A stretch of 49,718 nucleotides of DNA from a virus. The notes under the pieces were generated by a model that saw nothing but the letters and a program-made list of their open reading frames with translations, had not been told where the DNA came from and did no database searches. Location of the stretch: IMG/VR virus record IMGVR_UViG_3300004461_000041, positions 1-49,718 of that record. The stretch is one strand, 5' to 3'. Position numbers and translations under genes: made by a program. Positions 8,801 through 18,413 of this stretch are shown here, piece after piece. Numbering within the stretch: position 1 is the stretch's first letter; every line of letters begins with the position of its first letter.

Positions 8801-9222
8801 AAGGAGAATTTGTAAAAGAAACTTTTGATAGAGAATATAAAGCACAAAACCGTATTGTAGAATTAAAAGAATCGCAATTTATTCAAATAGATGATTTGAC
8901 AATGGAGTATTATGCAAATCTTCTTGATGTTCAAGATAATGCTAATTCTGATATGTTAGATGCAGATAGACAACTTTACAATGACTTAGCGTCAGAACAA
9001 AATCAATTTGCAAATGCAAGAGAAGAATTATTTTTTGGAACAAGAGCAAATTTCACAGGTGCGATATATAAGCAAGTAACGCAAGGAGGTGTTGAAAGTT
9101 TGCTACATAAAGTAGAGATTGTGCAATCAAACACCTTTAACGGCTATAATACAGAAGAAATGGTCGATAGAGTTACTAAAGGAGTGTTAGAAGAGATTAG
9201 AGCGCAGACAGGTGGAATGTAA
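5800..9222 (+). CDS. Tape measure protein
   Basis: An 1140-aa, almost entirely helical protein, the largest helical gene of the tail module, directly after the G/GT chaperones. It has the TP901-type core: a helical stretch with REMGHAFAFTGAESLAAAAR, then SALLLETGEEVSRAGTGLRM and AIAELIPGLDAQGVAQLKLS. Long coiled-coil segments follow (about 480-720). Two hydrophobic segments near residues 776-800 and 812-836 fit membrane insertion during DNA ejection. Its length should set tail length. Start by ATGA overlap; the ATG at 5806 is an alternative. Confidence 0.9.
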   Translation: MRMAKVGAARIFFDIVGQFQAQRLLGDTQAAATVQKAIMMDAYSGIADAFQGMSDMILQTTEEMTNSFLEYEEQLVRVRKFYNASKSEVIEFADAAREMGHAFAFTGAESLAAAARTSQLKGVLKSQLAVIEATRAGLLMAQVGEMETEEGMNRFIALAQQTQFMYGGLTKARFEALDAESQANMVRETSIRTLDQLNTIENSSVATMQDITFVLNQFASQANIAGESIGEMAAMSALLLETGEEVSRAGTGLRMIYQRLGNANNQATKAIAELIPGLDAQGVAQLKLSDVIKQIAPYYNDMESAEKRSLAVSIAGSRHYIKFLKIMENQTRLTELQTAAFQGQYGAIEEFENKQESASFTIQQMSAEIENLQVELGEKLAPAYMTAYRAEEFFLRRAQDILALPGFENIIGGAIGLSNAFDKIVRPVTDMGLNMFNIVIAMKTLQAVQPENMKLIMGAAAKYRQQSAAMMENALVKQSLTDVTILEIQINNRLQETLKRGASQAVTDARVQHSLAKTKLKIETDSLKAAIAKHKIAAEGDGKEALAAQKALVAATNQLERVESKLTNTIARKQVAVDKAIMNDQLEISISAGVVAGKKAREMMEKRSLDVITKTVIEQRELNQGIALHSKIMGEEVVLYKALAPHVLAMLQVKQSEILATQQEAKARLASLHGLKAKKIADGEDITAINLKINETKELVMALGQERAEVSGLIHAHNSHMNSLKSSSMAHMGLGAQIKSTTKDFFANGAAMKSAKAAMMPMTMLIPMITDESKTMSAMMYGMGIMMVGSLVPAFAATTKAIKAAGIAAGMTAGLLSGLTLGLSALAIYEGFELFDTILGDKFASDIGQVAEMNSQLDKTAMLLTDLQGGAAKGEVYEPLFGDTTFEDLKENSQLAVQTIDSIESRIAGLVETRQKLISAGDVEGAAALGSEIASLDTVLDKTQAISEAQKIIASGGSRYQDLGSYTLEKESDLSYNPFVALYRGATDDAYRYHLEYTNLQGEFVKETFDREYKAQNRIVELKESQFIQIDDLTMEYYANLLDVQDNANSDMLDADRQLYNDLASEQNQFANAREELFFGTRANFTGAIYKQVTQGGVESLLHKVEIVQSNTFNGYNTEEMVDRVTKGVLEEIRAQTGGM

Positions 9223-12200
9223 TGAGAACAGTAAATACAAAACACAATTTTTGGTTAGCGGGATATTACGATGACTTTTCGTCATCCAGAGCAATTGCAG
9301 ATGATTTAAATGAAGCATCATCAGTTTCCTTAGACCATACTAAAACTCATTTTGGTTCTGCGATTGGAAAAGGATTATCAAGCCTTAATCCCCGCTTTTC
9401 TTTTGATTATCCAGACCGTGTACGTACATCTATTATAGATGGAGAAGGCGCATTTAGTTACAGTACATTTCTATCAACGACAGATGATAAACTAAAGCAT
9501 AACGGCAGTATAGCAAGTTGGCTTACAATAGACCCTACTAAAGAGTCAGCAAGCGATATTGAAGCCAGAGCAGTTCTGCAATACCCTAACTCTGTTATCG
9601 GAAACAGACAAAAATGGCAAAGTACAGGATACCCTATATCCAGAACTAATAACGACGAATCTTGGCTTGCATTTGCTAACGGGCATGATACCGCAGGCAC
9701 ATACTACTGCCCATTAGGAGAAATGAACTGGTCTTTCAACAATGCTCCTTTAGCAAAAGCAGATTTGCAAGATGGGTCAAACAATCACAAGTCAGCAGGC
9801 TCCCCTATCCCCTTCATTACAGACGGTCAATCTGATGCTAATGATACTACATGGGATATGTCAGAGCATTCTATGATGAATGTTTCTTTCGCAAGCGTAT
9901 ATTATGGGGAAAAACAAGAAGCAAACGAAAGCCCAAGTGGAATTACTGGAGCAAATAAGTACATTTCTCCTATTACAAGTCCATCTAAAATGCCGTTTTT
10001 TATTCACAATGCTTACATAGAACATGGAGATGGTAACTTCGGAAGCCCATCAACTACATCTGGTACTCAAAGAATCATTACCTATACTGGAGGATTGCGA
10101 TTCAAAGGTCTCGGAGAAGCATTTCATTTGCGATTATCAGCCCACGCAATTACAAATGGTGCTTTTACCTACACTTTAAAAGTAGGATATAAGTCTGATG
10201 CAGAGTATGATTCTTCTACAAACGCATTTTCAGATACAACTTCCTTAATGACAATTACTATGACTTCTGCTAATTTAGGATTAACGCATGGAGGTCTTGA
10301 TAAATACGAAAAAGCAGTAGGACAATCTACTCCTGCTTACGATTGGGTCGATGTAATTATCATCCCAGACTTTTCTGCTAATACTTGGAAGGCTTACAAG
10401 GATGATGCTACTACTCATTTCGCAAGTGGTTCTATCAATACATCTGTAACTTCCACTACTGCTATCGGATGGAGTCTTGACCTCAATTGGAATCATGGTG
10501 CAGACGATTATGTTTCGCATACTACTTTAATTGACAGAGCCGCAGTAGCCCTTTCTCTTAGTCATGCAGACGGTAATCTCGACCAAACCTTATTTCCTCC
10601 AGTAAACAATTTTAACATTTCATACAACTCAAACGAAATAAGTAGCGCAAAAATAGAAATACTTGACGACTCGAACTATCATATTCTCGCTCCGCTAACG
10701 ACAGGAACGGCTGCGTCAGAGTGGAGAATGTTGATGTTTTACGAAGGAGCAGACAGACCAATATGGTCTGGTATTATTGAAAGTGTATCGCATAAACAAA
10801 ATCACAAAAGCCAAACACTACAAACTACAATTCTTGCAAAAGACTCTTTATCAATTCTTGATAGAACACTTCCGATATGGGAACTTGGTCAAAGCGCAAT
10901 TTTTTCTTTGAATGACCATATATCTATGGCAAAATCTATGCAAAAAAGACTAAGTGAAACGCAATCAATATCTTCTAAATTGATAATGGGTTCAGTAGAA
11001 ACGCAAACCTTTGACAGTACGTTAGGCTTTAACTCCTATGATACAGATTCTCTTTCCACAGGATATGGAGATGTAGGAGATAAAAGAACAAATTTATACA
11101 CTTCTGCTGCGATTCAAATGTATATCAATGAAGATGAAGATGGTCCTAACTTCGCTGAACGAGAGTGGGTTGGGCATGGGTCTGGGTCTGTATCAGCAAC
11201 TGGAAATGGAGGAACAGAACTTTTGCGAGTTATTGGTCATCACCCTTCTCATAACGGTGGTCCTTCTGCTACGGAGCGTCGTTGTTTTTTTGTAGATTAT
11301 GAAGATGAAACAACACCTACATTAAATGCAGCAACGACGTATCATGGTTTTACAGCAGGTTCTAACTTTAGAGTAGATGGCGGTATTTTTAGTACAGGCA
11401 CGACTTACACGCTTGAAGCAGTTTACATTTACGAGCGTCGTGAAGAGGCAGGTAAATACGTAGTAGAATTTAGAACTACTGATAGCGGAGGAGCAGTAGC
11501 AGATAATCAAGTATTGCCTACACATACAATTACATCTATTTCTACTTCGCAAACCATAGAGACAAACGTAGTTTCTTCCAATCAACAAGTATTTGAAATT
11601 GATACAAATGGAGTAGCGCATGGTCTTGATTATGGAGACCAAGTATATTTCCCTGCGGGTATTACAGATGGTACTGCTACTCATAGAATTTTAGCAAGTG
11701 TACCACTCACTATAATAGCAATTCCAGATACTGATAAAGTACACGTCATAACTCCTGTACTTACTTCTTCTACTGCAATAGATTTAACAAATTACAGAAC
11801 CGCTTTTGATAATACTTACGATATGACAGCCATTAACAGTCATAATAAGGCTCGTTATCCAATTACTAAACCAGTTTTAATTGGAACATCTGTTCAATCC
11901 AGTTCTCTTTATTCACAAATTAAAAATCGCAACGTACACGCTCGATGGATGAGAGACCTTCCTTTATCAGCATGGTTCAAAGCACAATACGGAGTTATTG
12001 CTAAAGAGCCATATTGGAGAGGAGGAAAAGGAAGTATAACGCAACATCCCTTCGATGGTACTCGGGGTATTAGTGGTTGGCCTAACTCTGACGGTCAAAC
12101 TAATTGGACTGGTCTTTCTGCTGATATAACAGTAGATGCTACTTCGATAGTATTTGAAGAACCTGCTATGTGGTACTATCAAAAGATGTTAGGAGATGAT

Positions 12201-15200
12201 TATGCTATTATTGACTTAGTAGACAACGTAACTAACGAACATCAATATGTAATTGGAAGTACGTTTACTACTCCTACTAATTCTCAAAATATTACATGGG
12301 ATGCGTCAAACGAATACTTTAATTCTACTATGCCAGACGGCACATTTACCGTAGGTCAAATTGTAGTACATACAGGTTTTGCAGACGAACGAGCAAATGG
12401 AGTACATATGATTTGGAATGTAAATAGTACAAGCGACTACAAGACATTTAAAATTAACAACTTCGTAGGAACAAGAAATGGATTTAGTTTCTTGCAAGCA
12501 AAATATCAAAGCGGAGCAGGTTGGAGTGATGGCGATGCAAGACATAATTTAGACCCAGACGGTATTATATCAGAAATGTATTTGTTATCAATAGACCAAA
12601 TGGATGCTATTGATGGAGATACTGGTAAGGTATTTTGGGGAGCAACTACTTTACAAGGAGTCAAAGGTCTTAAGAAAAAGTGGGAGAAAGATAGAACTAT
12701 CTATTCCTATCGCAAAGTAGATGAAAGTAATGGCTACAAGCATTGCTTTGTATTATGGTCTGATATGAGAAACGATGGTTCTGCTGATGCTGATGGAGGA
12801 ACTCGCAAGTCTGATTTTGGTTTACAACTTCCCACTACTTCCAACTATTCTATCGAATTAACTTTTGCAGACCAATTAGATGAAAACGGACTTCCAGATG
12901 TATTTACCGACCTCAAGATAGGTGAAGATGCTGATTTGTGGAATTTAGACGCAAACATCGAACCCTATGGAATGAGTTCGTGGGCTGCTCAAAATGGAGC
13001 AAGTAATAGCGAGCCTACTACTTTATCCCATTATCGAAACTGGGAGTCTAAGGGCGGTGCTATGTGTCTTATTGACGCAAGTAGATTTTGGAACCTAAAT
13101 ACTTCTGCTTGTGGGGGTCGTCCGGGATACGATGCAGGTGGTTTAGCAGGCTTTAGTGATTACGAAACTGCTTCCTTTGGATTCCCTTATCTCATAGACC
13201 ATTATTGGGGTCAAGCAGTAGCATCTTACAAAAATGTTATATCAACAGGTGCTTCTGCTCTTGCTAAACACAAAAACAGTATTTACTTTATCAACGACGG
13301 AACGACCTTAAAAAGTACAATTGCTTCTGGAGAAAACAAATTGTATCTCAAAAATACTACTCAATTTGATACTACTGGATATGGAGTTATTATCTGCGAA
13401 ACTGGAACTGGAAGAAATACAGAAAAGACTGTGTATTACTTTTATTGGAATGGTAAAGGTACTGGTACTATTCAAGGTTCTCAAGTAGATTATCTTGATA
13501 ATGTATATATTACTTCATATGAAGTTGTCGCTTCTCCCAAAAACGCAGTTGTGCAACTTAAGGCTGATTCTGGAAGTTACTCAAGTGGAAGTGAAGTAGA
13601 TATTGCGACAAATGAATTCGTTCCTCCCGGTGGTACAAAAACAGAAGGAGCGTTTGCTAAAGTACGAGTTTACAATACTACTGCTGCTTTGTATGGATTT
13701 AGAATGATGGTAAACTTAAGAGGACGAGTAAAGTCATCTAACATGGGTACATACCATGCTCACGAAAAAATATCGTTCTTGCAAAATATAGGGATTGCAG
13801 ATTCTTGGGCTAAGAACTCATCTCTTCCTTGTATTAGCGATATTAACAACGTACCTATTACAAAGAATGTTACTACGGGTGGAGAAGGATATGGTTGCGT
13901 CTTAGATACCAGAGGTCAGTCATTTATGTCTATTCTAAGAGAAATGTCAGATAAAGAAGGAATAGGAACTTTGTCTAAAACACCAGATAAGTCATTTGCT
14001 TTTATGATTGGCAGAGATAATCGTTTAGACTTCAGAGAAACATATGCAAATAATCTTGCTTTAACAAGAAATGAATTGAAGGTATCAAATATGGATACGC
14101 AAAATGCTTCTAAAATTACGAATGTTCGTGTATATTACAATGGTAATTCTTCCTTCGCTGATTATCCGACACCTCAAGGCTCTGATTTAAGATGGCAAAT
14201 CTTGAATCATCCAAAGATTTTCAATAAAGATGAAGCAGAAGCAATTGCCAAACAAGAATATTTGCGACAATCAACTGCACGTATTAGTGTTGCAGCAGAA
14301 GTTATTCGTGGTGCATCAGAACGCCATATAATGATGTCTGGTCGATATGGGTATGTAGCAGATACCTGCTTAAAAATGATGGAAGATGACCCTAAATCGC
14401 AAGGATTTTGGACAAATAGGAGAGGAGGTATGCCTTTCAATGGTATGCAAAACGCACTTCACGTATCGCAACCATCTGCTGATGCAAATAATTCTTACTT
14501 CGTTGTCCCGGCTAATCAGACATGGCAAGCACTTACGCACGTTATTCCTCGTCTCGTAAAAGCAAGTAATGGTTCAGCCCCGACAGCAGCAAGCCAAATA
14601 GCATTTTATCCCGCAGGTGGTACATATACGCAAGCAGCAATACGATTTTCTTACGATGGTGCAACGAACTACGGAACTCAAACTACATTTACCACAGCAG
14701 GATACTATACTGCTACGTCAGTAGTAAGCGGAGTTACTTACACATTATCATTCTATGTCGGAGATGTTTCTGGAGTTACGGGTGGAGGAGGTTTTGAAAC
14801 CTTAGACTGCACATTTGGAGAATGCTACATTAAAAATAATCACAAAGACTACATGAGTTTCTATGGAACTAACAGTTTATCTCATGCAGTACAACTTGTT
14901 CACGTAGATGCTAATACGAACTTAGTAAGCGAGACATCTGGAGAAGAGTTGCGAATTGCTATTTCAGTCGATAATGCTTCTTCCAGCCCAGACCATGATG
15001 CTGCTCAATTTAGATTATATGTTGCAGATTACTCATTTTCAACTGCAACTTCTGGAAGCGGAGGTTCCTTCCAAACGCCTGCGTTTGGAGCGACATTAAG
15101 AGGTTCAGCAAATGCATTAGTTACTGCTAACGGACTTTATGAACTTACTTTACCATCTTCCTATGATAGCAACAGTAAGAAAATAATTGTATCAGTTAAT

Positions 15201-16397
15201 TGCGAGTATCTGAGGGCTTTAGTCAAACATCGTTGTGGAGATAATGGAAAGAATAAAAATCATATTTCTGGAATAACTTTGTCTGGATTTTCTACTGAAA
15301 CAGTATTCCCATTAGGACAATGTGGTTTCGATGAATATGGACACGCAAGAGACTATGACAGTAGACTTGCGTATTACTCCCCGAGAATTCATGTAGTTGA
15401 AGATTTGAAATTCATTCCTGCGACTACACTAACCTACACAGATACACACGTCGATTTGAGTTCAGAAAGTATGGTCATAAAGGGAGTTACTTGGTCGCAA
15501 AAGGACAGAATGCACGAAAAGGTATCAATAAAGATGGAGAAAGCAAACAACCACTATCCATATTCTTTCGCAAGTTTGGTTACTCGTATGAATCCTAAAT
15601 CAGACCCTAAACCAGCATCCCCACCTCCATCTCCGAGACCTACTCCGAAGCCACAACCACCGACTTTGGGAGGAAATCCATCGACTATGCCTCTGTTATC
15701 CAGAGGAACGAATATGTCGGATGGTACTCCAGAATCAGCATTCGCAGGATTAACCTCTAATGACATCTCTGCTTCTTTACTACGTAAGATTAAGGGGAAA
15801 GCAGATTTCGCATCAGACCAATCTTCTTCGGATGCTGATTGGGGAATCATAGGCTCGAAAAATACAGGTGCTGTTTCATCCTACGATAGAGCAGTAGATG
15901 GATTGGATACGAGTATGTCGTCATCCGAAGGTTCAGCAATCGCAACGAGCGATGGTTTTGTTCTTAGCGGTATCAGCGATGCAGAAGTAGGAGCGAACAA
16001 TGAACAACATAGTCATTCTATGAACGTGCGAGTACCCAACGACACAAGCACAGGGTTTATTTCAGTAGTAGCAAGTATTTCTCTGGACTCGATTACTGGT
16101 GGAGGAAATGCCGAGATTACTACGACTGTCGAATGTGTAGAAACAGGCGCATCTCACAATACGTCTAAAATCGTCTCTCAAGGCTCCTCAAGGGCTTCTA
16201 CGGTGTTGATGCCATCATCTATCATAAACGGCGCAGAAGTGGCAGGAAACACCCTTAAAATCACTATTTCGAGGAAGCCTTCACAAGGAAACGATGCTGC
16301 ACCTTATCAATCGGTGAAAATACACAATGTATCAGTCAATATCAGACGATATAACAAACCTGCATCTGGTCAAAGCAACGCCTTCAAACCATATTGA
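9222..16397 (+). CDS. Giant baseplate hub / tail tip protein
   Basis: A 2391-aa protein immediately downstream of the tape measure (TAATG overlap). The N-terminal third contains LamG-like strands (GTQRIITYTGGLRFKGLGEA). A gpD/gp27-like hub signature appears near residues 465-550 (KIEILDDSNYHILAPLTTG, then PIWSGIIESVSHKQNHKSQT) and again near 1560-1610 (GQSFMSILREMSDKEGIGTL, then FMIGRDNRLDFRE). A Pro-rich linker lies near 2125-2148, followed by a C-terminal adhesive-like domain. It probably combines distal tail, hub and tip functions that siphoviruses usually split among several genes. Confidence 0.8.
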   Translation: MRTVNTKHNFWLAGYYDDFSSSRAIADDLNEASSVSLDHTKTHFGSAIGKGLSSLNPRFSFDYPDRVRTSIIDGEGAFSYSTFLSTTDDKLKHNGSIASWLTIDPTKESASDIEARAVLQYPNSVIGNRQKWQSTGYPISRTNNDESWLAFANGHDTAGTYYCPLGEMNWSFNNAPLAKADLQDGSNNHKSAGSPIPFITDGQSDANDTTWDMSEHSMMNVSFASVYYGEKQEANESPSGITGANKYISPITSPSKMPFFIHNAYIEHGDGNFGSPSTTSGTQRIITYTGGLRFKGLGEAFHLRLSAHAITNGAFTYTLKVGYKSDAEYDSSTNAFSDTTSLMTITMTSANLGLTHGGLDKYEKAVGQSTPAYDWVDVIIIPDFSANTWKAYKDDATTHFASGSINTSVTSTTAIGWSLDLNWNHGADDYVSHTTLIDRAAVALSLSHADGNLDQTLFPPVNNFNISYNSNEISSAKIEILDDSNYHILAPLTTGTAASEWRMLMFYEGADRPIWSGIIESVSHKQNHKSQTLQTTILAKDSLSILDRTLPIWELGQSAIFSLNDHISMAKSMQKRLSETQSISSKLIMGSVETQTFDSTLGFNSYDTDSLSTGYGDVGDKRTNLYTSAAIQMYINEDEDGPNFAEREWVGHGSGSVSATGNGGTELLRVIGHHPSHNGGPSATERRCFFVDYEDETTPTLNAATTYHGFTAGSNFRVDGGIFSTGTTYTLEAVYIYERREEAGKYVVEFRTTDSGGAVADNQVLPTHTITSISTSQTIETNVVSSNQQVFEIDTNGVAHGLDYGDQVYFPAGITDGTATHRILASVPLTIIAIPDTDKVHVITPVLTSSTAIDLTNYRTAFDNTYDMTAINSHNKARYPITKPVLIGTSVQSSSLYSQIKNRNVHARWMRDLPLSAWFKAQYGVIAKEPYWRGGKGSITQHPFDGTRGISGWPNSDGQTNWTGLSADITVDATSIVFEEPAMWYYQKMLGDDYAIIDLVDNVTNEHQYVIGSTFTTPTNSQNITWDASNEYFNSTMPDGTFTVGQIVVHTGFADERANGVHMIWNVNSTSDYKTFKINNFVGTRNGFSFLQAKYQSGAGWSDGDARHNLDPDGIISEMYLLSIDQMDAIDGDTGKVFWGATTLQGVKGLKKKWEKDRTIYSYRKVDESNGYKHCFVLWSDMRNDGSADADGGTRKSDFGLQLPTTSNYSIELTFADQLDENGLPDVFTDLKIGEDADLWNLDANIEPYGMSSWAAQNGASNSEPTTLSHYRNWESKGGAMCLIDASRFWNLNTSACGGRPGYDAGGLAGFSDYETASFGFPYLIDHYWGQAVASYKNVISTGASALAKHKNSIYFINDGTTLKSTIASGENKLYLKNTTQFDTTGYGVIICETGTGRNTEKTVYYFYWNGKGTGTIQGSQVDYLDNVYITSYEVVASPKNAVVQLKADSGSYSSGSEVDIATNEFVPPGGTKTEGAFAKVRVYNTTAALYGFRMMVNLRGRVKSSNMGTYHAHEKISFLQNIGIADSWAKNSSLPCISDINNVPITKNVTTGGEGYGCVLDTRGQSFMSILREMSDKEGIGTLSKTPDKSFAFMIGRDNRLDFRETYANNLALTRNELKVSNMDTQNASKITNVRVYYNGNSSFADYPTPQGSDLRWQILNHPKIFNKDEAEAIAKQEYLRQSTARISVAAEVIRGASERHIMMSGRYGYVADTCLKMMEDDPKSQGFWTNRRGGMPFNGMQNALHVSQPSADANNSYFVVPANQTWQALTHVIPRLVKASNGSAPTAASQIAFYPAGGTYTQAAIRFSYDGATNYGTQTTFTTAGYYTATSVVSGVTYTLSFYVGDVSGVTGGGGFETLDCTFGECYIKNNHKDYMSFYGTNSLSHAVQLVHVDANTNLVSETSGEELRIAISVDNASSSPDHDAAQFRLYVADYSFSTATSGSGGSFQTPAFGATLRGSANALVTANGLYELTLPSSYDSNSKKIIVSVNCEYLRALVKHRCGDNGKNKNHISGITLSGFSTETVFPLGQCGFDEYGHARDYDSRLAYYSPRIHVVEDLKFIPATTLTYTDTHVDLSSESMVIKGVTWSQKDRMHEKVSIKMEKANNHYPYSFASLVTRMNPKSDPKPASPPPSPRPTPKPQPPTLGGNPSTMPLLSRGTNMSDGTPESAFAGLTSNDISASLLRKIKGKADFASDQSSSDADWGIIGSKNTGAVSSYDRAVDGLDTSMSSSEGSAIATSDGFVLSGISDAEVGANNEQHSHSMNVRVPNDTSTGFISVVASISLDSITGGGNAEITTTVECVETGASHNTSKIVSQGSSRASTVLMPSSIINGAEVAGNTLKITISRKPSQGNDAAPYQSVKIHNVSVNIRRYNKPASGQSNAFKPY

Positions 16398-16404
16398 ATA
16401 GAAG

Positions 16405-16479
16405 TGGGTCGGAGACGGAGGCAAAAGAAACCAAACCAATGGATGCAACCGAAAAAGAAGGAGGTGTGTCTCCGACCCA
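16405..16479. terminator. Inverted repeat between convergent modules
   Basis: Perfect 12-bp arms, TGGGTCGGAGAC at 16405-16416 and GTCTCCGACCCA at 16468-16479, enclose about 51 nt in the gap between the plus-strand hub gene and the minus-strand nuclease. It could act as a terminator for one or both modules. No long U-tract follows on either strand, so the mechanism is uncertain. Confidence 0.5.
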
Positions 16480-16503
16480 TATATCCATTCTTTTATGTAC
16501 TTA

Positions 16504-17211
16504 TCAATCTTTCCACGAAGTTCTCAATTGCTTTATTCTTCTTGCAGTAACTCTTCCCACACCACGAACAGACATCAAGTCCTTCATACGAACTTTCGTC
16601 TTTAGCAAGTTAGGTACACTTCCGTACTTATCCAAAAGTGCAGTTGCTATTTCTTCTGTGATTCCCTGCACTCCCATAAGAGCGAGTAGTCTCGGGTCTG
16701 TGGGTAATGTTCTGGTTCTCTTAGGAACTGTCAGACTTTTACCCATCTGCTTCTTTAGATGCGAAACAGACAACCACTCTACGAAGTCATCCATGTTATT
16801 GAATTCTATGATACGCAACTTAGGGAAGTGAGAGTAGGCGACCATCTTGAAGTTCTTCACTACTCGATTCATTTTTGCTATTTCTCTACTGATTTCGTTT
16901 GCTTTCGGCCTACGTCCTTTGAAGAACGGTTTGAATTGCGTTCCGTAAATAGCAAGGAACGGCATCTCAGAAACTTCGCACATCTCCGATAGTTGATGAT
17001 TGATTGTGCGACCATTACGACCTATACCCAAGATTGTGCGATACAAGTCATTGATTTCCTTTGCTTCGATAAGCCAATCACCTATTTGATAATCCCCATG
17101 ATGCAGTCTCTTGACCATTATATCCCCTTTAGGGTCTGTCTTACGATTACCACAAGCCATGTAGAGACGATGCAACAACTTCTCGTTTTCTCGGTCATCA
17201 GCGTATATCAT
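16504..17211 (-). CDS. XPF/ERCC4-type structure-specific nuclease
   Basis: A 235-aa protein from the ATG at 17211 (MIYADDRENEKLLHRLY). The catalytic core is a variant of the ERCC4 motif: DDREN at 5-9, GDYQIGD at 39-45, and EAKEIND at 49-55 in place of the usual ERKxxxD, keeping E, K and D. A tandem helix-hairpin-helix follows at the C-terminus (LLALMGVQGITEEIATALLD, DLMSVRGVGRVTARRIKQL). Such proteins cut flaps, forks or Holliday junctions. A longer start at 17277 would overlap the upstream gene and adds a non-conserved stretch. Last gene of the minus-strand module. Confidence 0.85.
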   Translation of the reverse strand: MIYADDRENEKLLHRLYMACGNRKTDPKGDIMVKRLHHGDYQIGDWLIEAKEINDLYRTILGIGRNGRTINHQLSEMCEVSEMPFLAIYGTQFKPFFKGRRPKANEISREIAKMNRVVKNFKMVAYSHFPKLRIIEFNNMDDFVEWLSVSHLKKQMGKSLTVPKRTRTLPTDPRLLALMGVQGITEEIATALLDKYGSVPNLLKTKVRMKDLMSVRGVGRVTARRIKQLRTSWKD

Positions 17212-17237
17212 GATACGACATACTTCGCAAAGGTATA

Positions 17238-17411
17238 TCAACTTAATGGGGATGGCATAGCATCTGAAAGTATCCATTGGAGACTTTTGACTACTCCACG
17301 CAAAGCATTGTAGTTGCGAATCGCTTCCATCATCTCTTGCTTATTATCCCAATCCTTATTCATAATTGTCTCTAACCAGATATTTCTGATACCTTTAGCC
17401 TCTATGAGCAT
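17238..17411 (-). CDS. Small helical hypothetical protein
   Basis: A 57-aa protein (MLIEAKGIRNIWLETIMNKD), mostly helical, between primase and nuclease. The ATG at 17411 follows a GAGAG element; a TTG at 17459 would overlap the primase end by 31 nt and is not preferred. Function unknown; possibly a replication accessory by position. Confidence 0.5.
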   Translation of the reverse strand: MLIEAKGIRNIWLETIMNKDWDNKQEMMEAIRNYNALRGVVKSLQWILSDAMPSPLS

Positions 17412-17428
17412 CTCTCGTATATCATGTT

Positions 17429-18397
17429 CTAATCGCAATACCAACAGCCTCCCTGACAAAGATTATGTCGCTTATACCACATAGGAGAAGGTGCGTTTGC
17501 GTATTTCATCATACCACGCACATACTTCTGGGTGGTCGCAGGATTGTAGTCAGTCCACCCAAGTTCAGAAATGAAGGAACAGATGGTATTCGCTATATCC
17601 ATCTTCTCTTCGTGCGATATATCGTTCGGATTAGCGTACCAACGTAACTGCCTCGCCATCTCTTGCACAAGGGCTACTCGTACATGATGAGGTGGATTGG
17701 AGAGTGTTATGGCACGTTCTAAGCAAGTAGGAAGTAGAACATCTCCTTCGTGGCTGCCGACCTTTACTGTATGTGATTGTTGCTTCGGTTCCACATTAGG
17801 ATTGTCAGCATTCCAACGAACTAAATCAAATAGTTGCGAACCTGCAATTCCTGTGAAAGGACACCATCTCGCACTTCCCTCTACTGTCTTAGGTATCTGG
17901 AAACCATGAGGGTCATCGCTAAAATACAGAGCATTGATAGGAACAGCCCACTTACCACGCTTGCAGTTGTACGTCTTAGGTATGCGACATAACTTCTCTG
18001 GATAACCTACACCATCAATGGATTCGAGACCCTCACACATCTTGCGTTGGTATCTGTCGAGATGGAACGCCCACTCTCGACCACGCACAGGTCTATCGAA
18101 TATCTGATGTACGTGGAACCCACGACCCGTAGCGACGAGGTGAACATCTCCCTCCAATCTACGAATGAGATTGGCGACATCGGTCTTGACTTTCGTCATA
18201 TCGTACTCTTCGGTCATATCGAAATCCCACCACGCTCTATCCATAACTACGGAGTCGTAATCGTTAGGGTCATCGAAGTAGTACAGGCTCGTATATAGGT
18301 CGCTACGACCATTCAGACGCTTGACGTAATCACGAAACGCTCCTCTATCGTAGCATCTCGTTCTCTTCAAACCAATCTGTCTCGGAAATTCCAACAT
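17429..18397 (-). CDS. AEP primase, PriS-like with PriL-like C-terminal domain
   Basis: A 322-aa protein. The archaeo-eukaryotic primase catalytic motifs are visible: DFD at 58-60 (WWDFDMTEEYD) and GRGFHVH at 91-97. The C-terminal about 110 residues look like the helical Fe-S domain of PriL: LPTCLERA, a central TICSF cysteine, and a final LCQGGCWYCD cluster. This would be a single-chain PriS-PriL-type primase making RNA/DNA primers for the viral PolB. The ATG at 18397 is chosen over the GTG at 18442 because it follows GGAAGTG by about 9 nt and lies just after the upstream stop. Confidence 0.8.
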   Translation of the reverse strand: MLEFPRQIGLKRTRCYDRGAFRDYVKRLNGRSDLYTSLYYFDDPNDYDSVVMDRAWWDFDMTEEYDMTKVKTDVANLIRRLEGDVHLVATGRGFHVHQIFDRPVRGREWAFHLDRYQRKMCEGLESIDGVGYPEKLCRIPKTYNCKRGKWAVPINALYFSDDPHGFQIPKTVEGSARWCPFTGIAGSQLFDLVRWNADNPNVEPKQQSHTVKVGSHEGDVLLPTCLERAITLSNPPHHVRVALVQEMARQLRWYANPNDISHEEKMDIANTICSFISELGWTDYNPATTQKYVRGMMKYANAPSPMWYKRHNLCQGGCWYCD

Positions 18398-18413
18398 GAA
18401 CCCCACACTTCCT

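Noticed and set aside
16394-16831. Plus-strand ORF of 145 codons after the hub gene
   Set aside because: It lies antisense to the XPF-like nuclease, whose motifs are clear, and crosses the inverted repeat; its residues look like translated complement.
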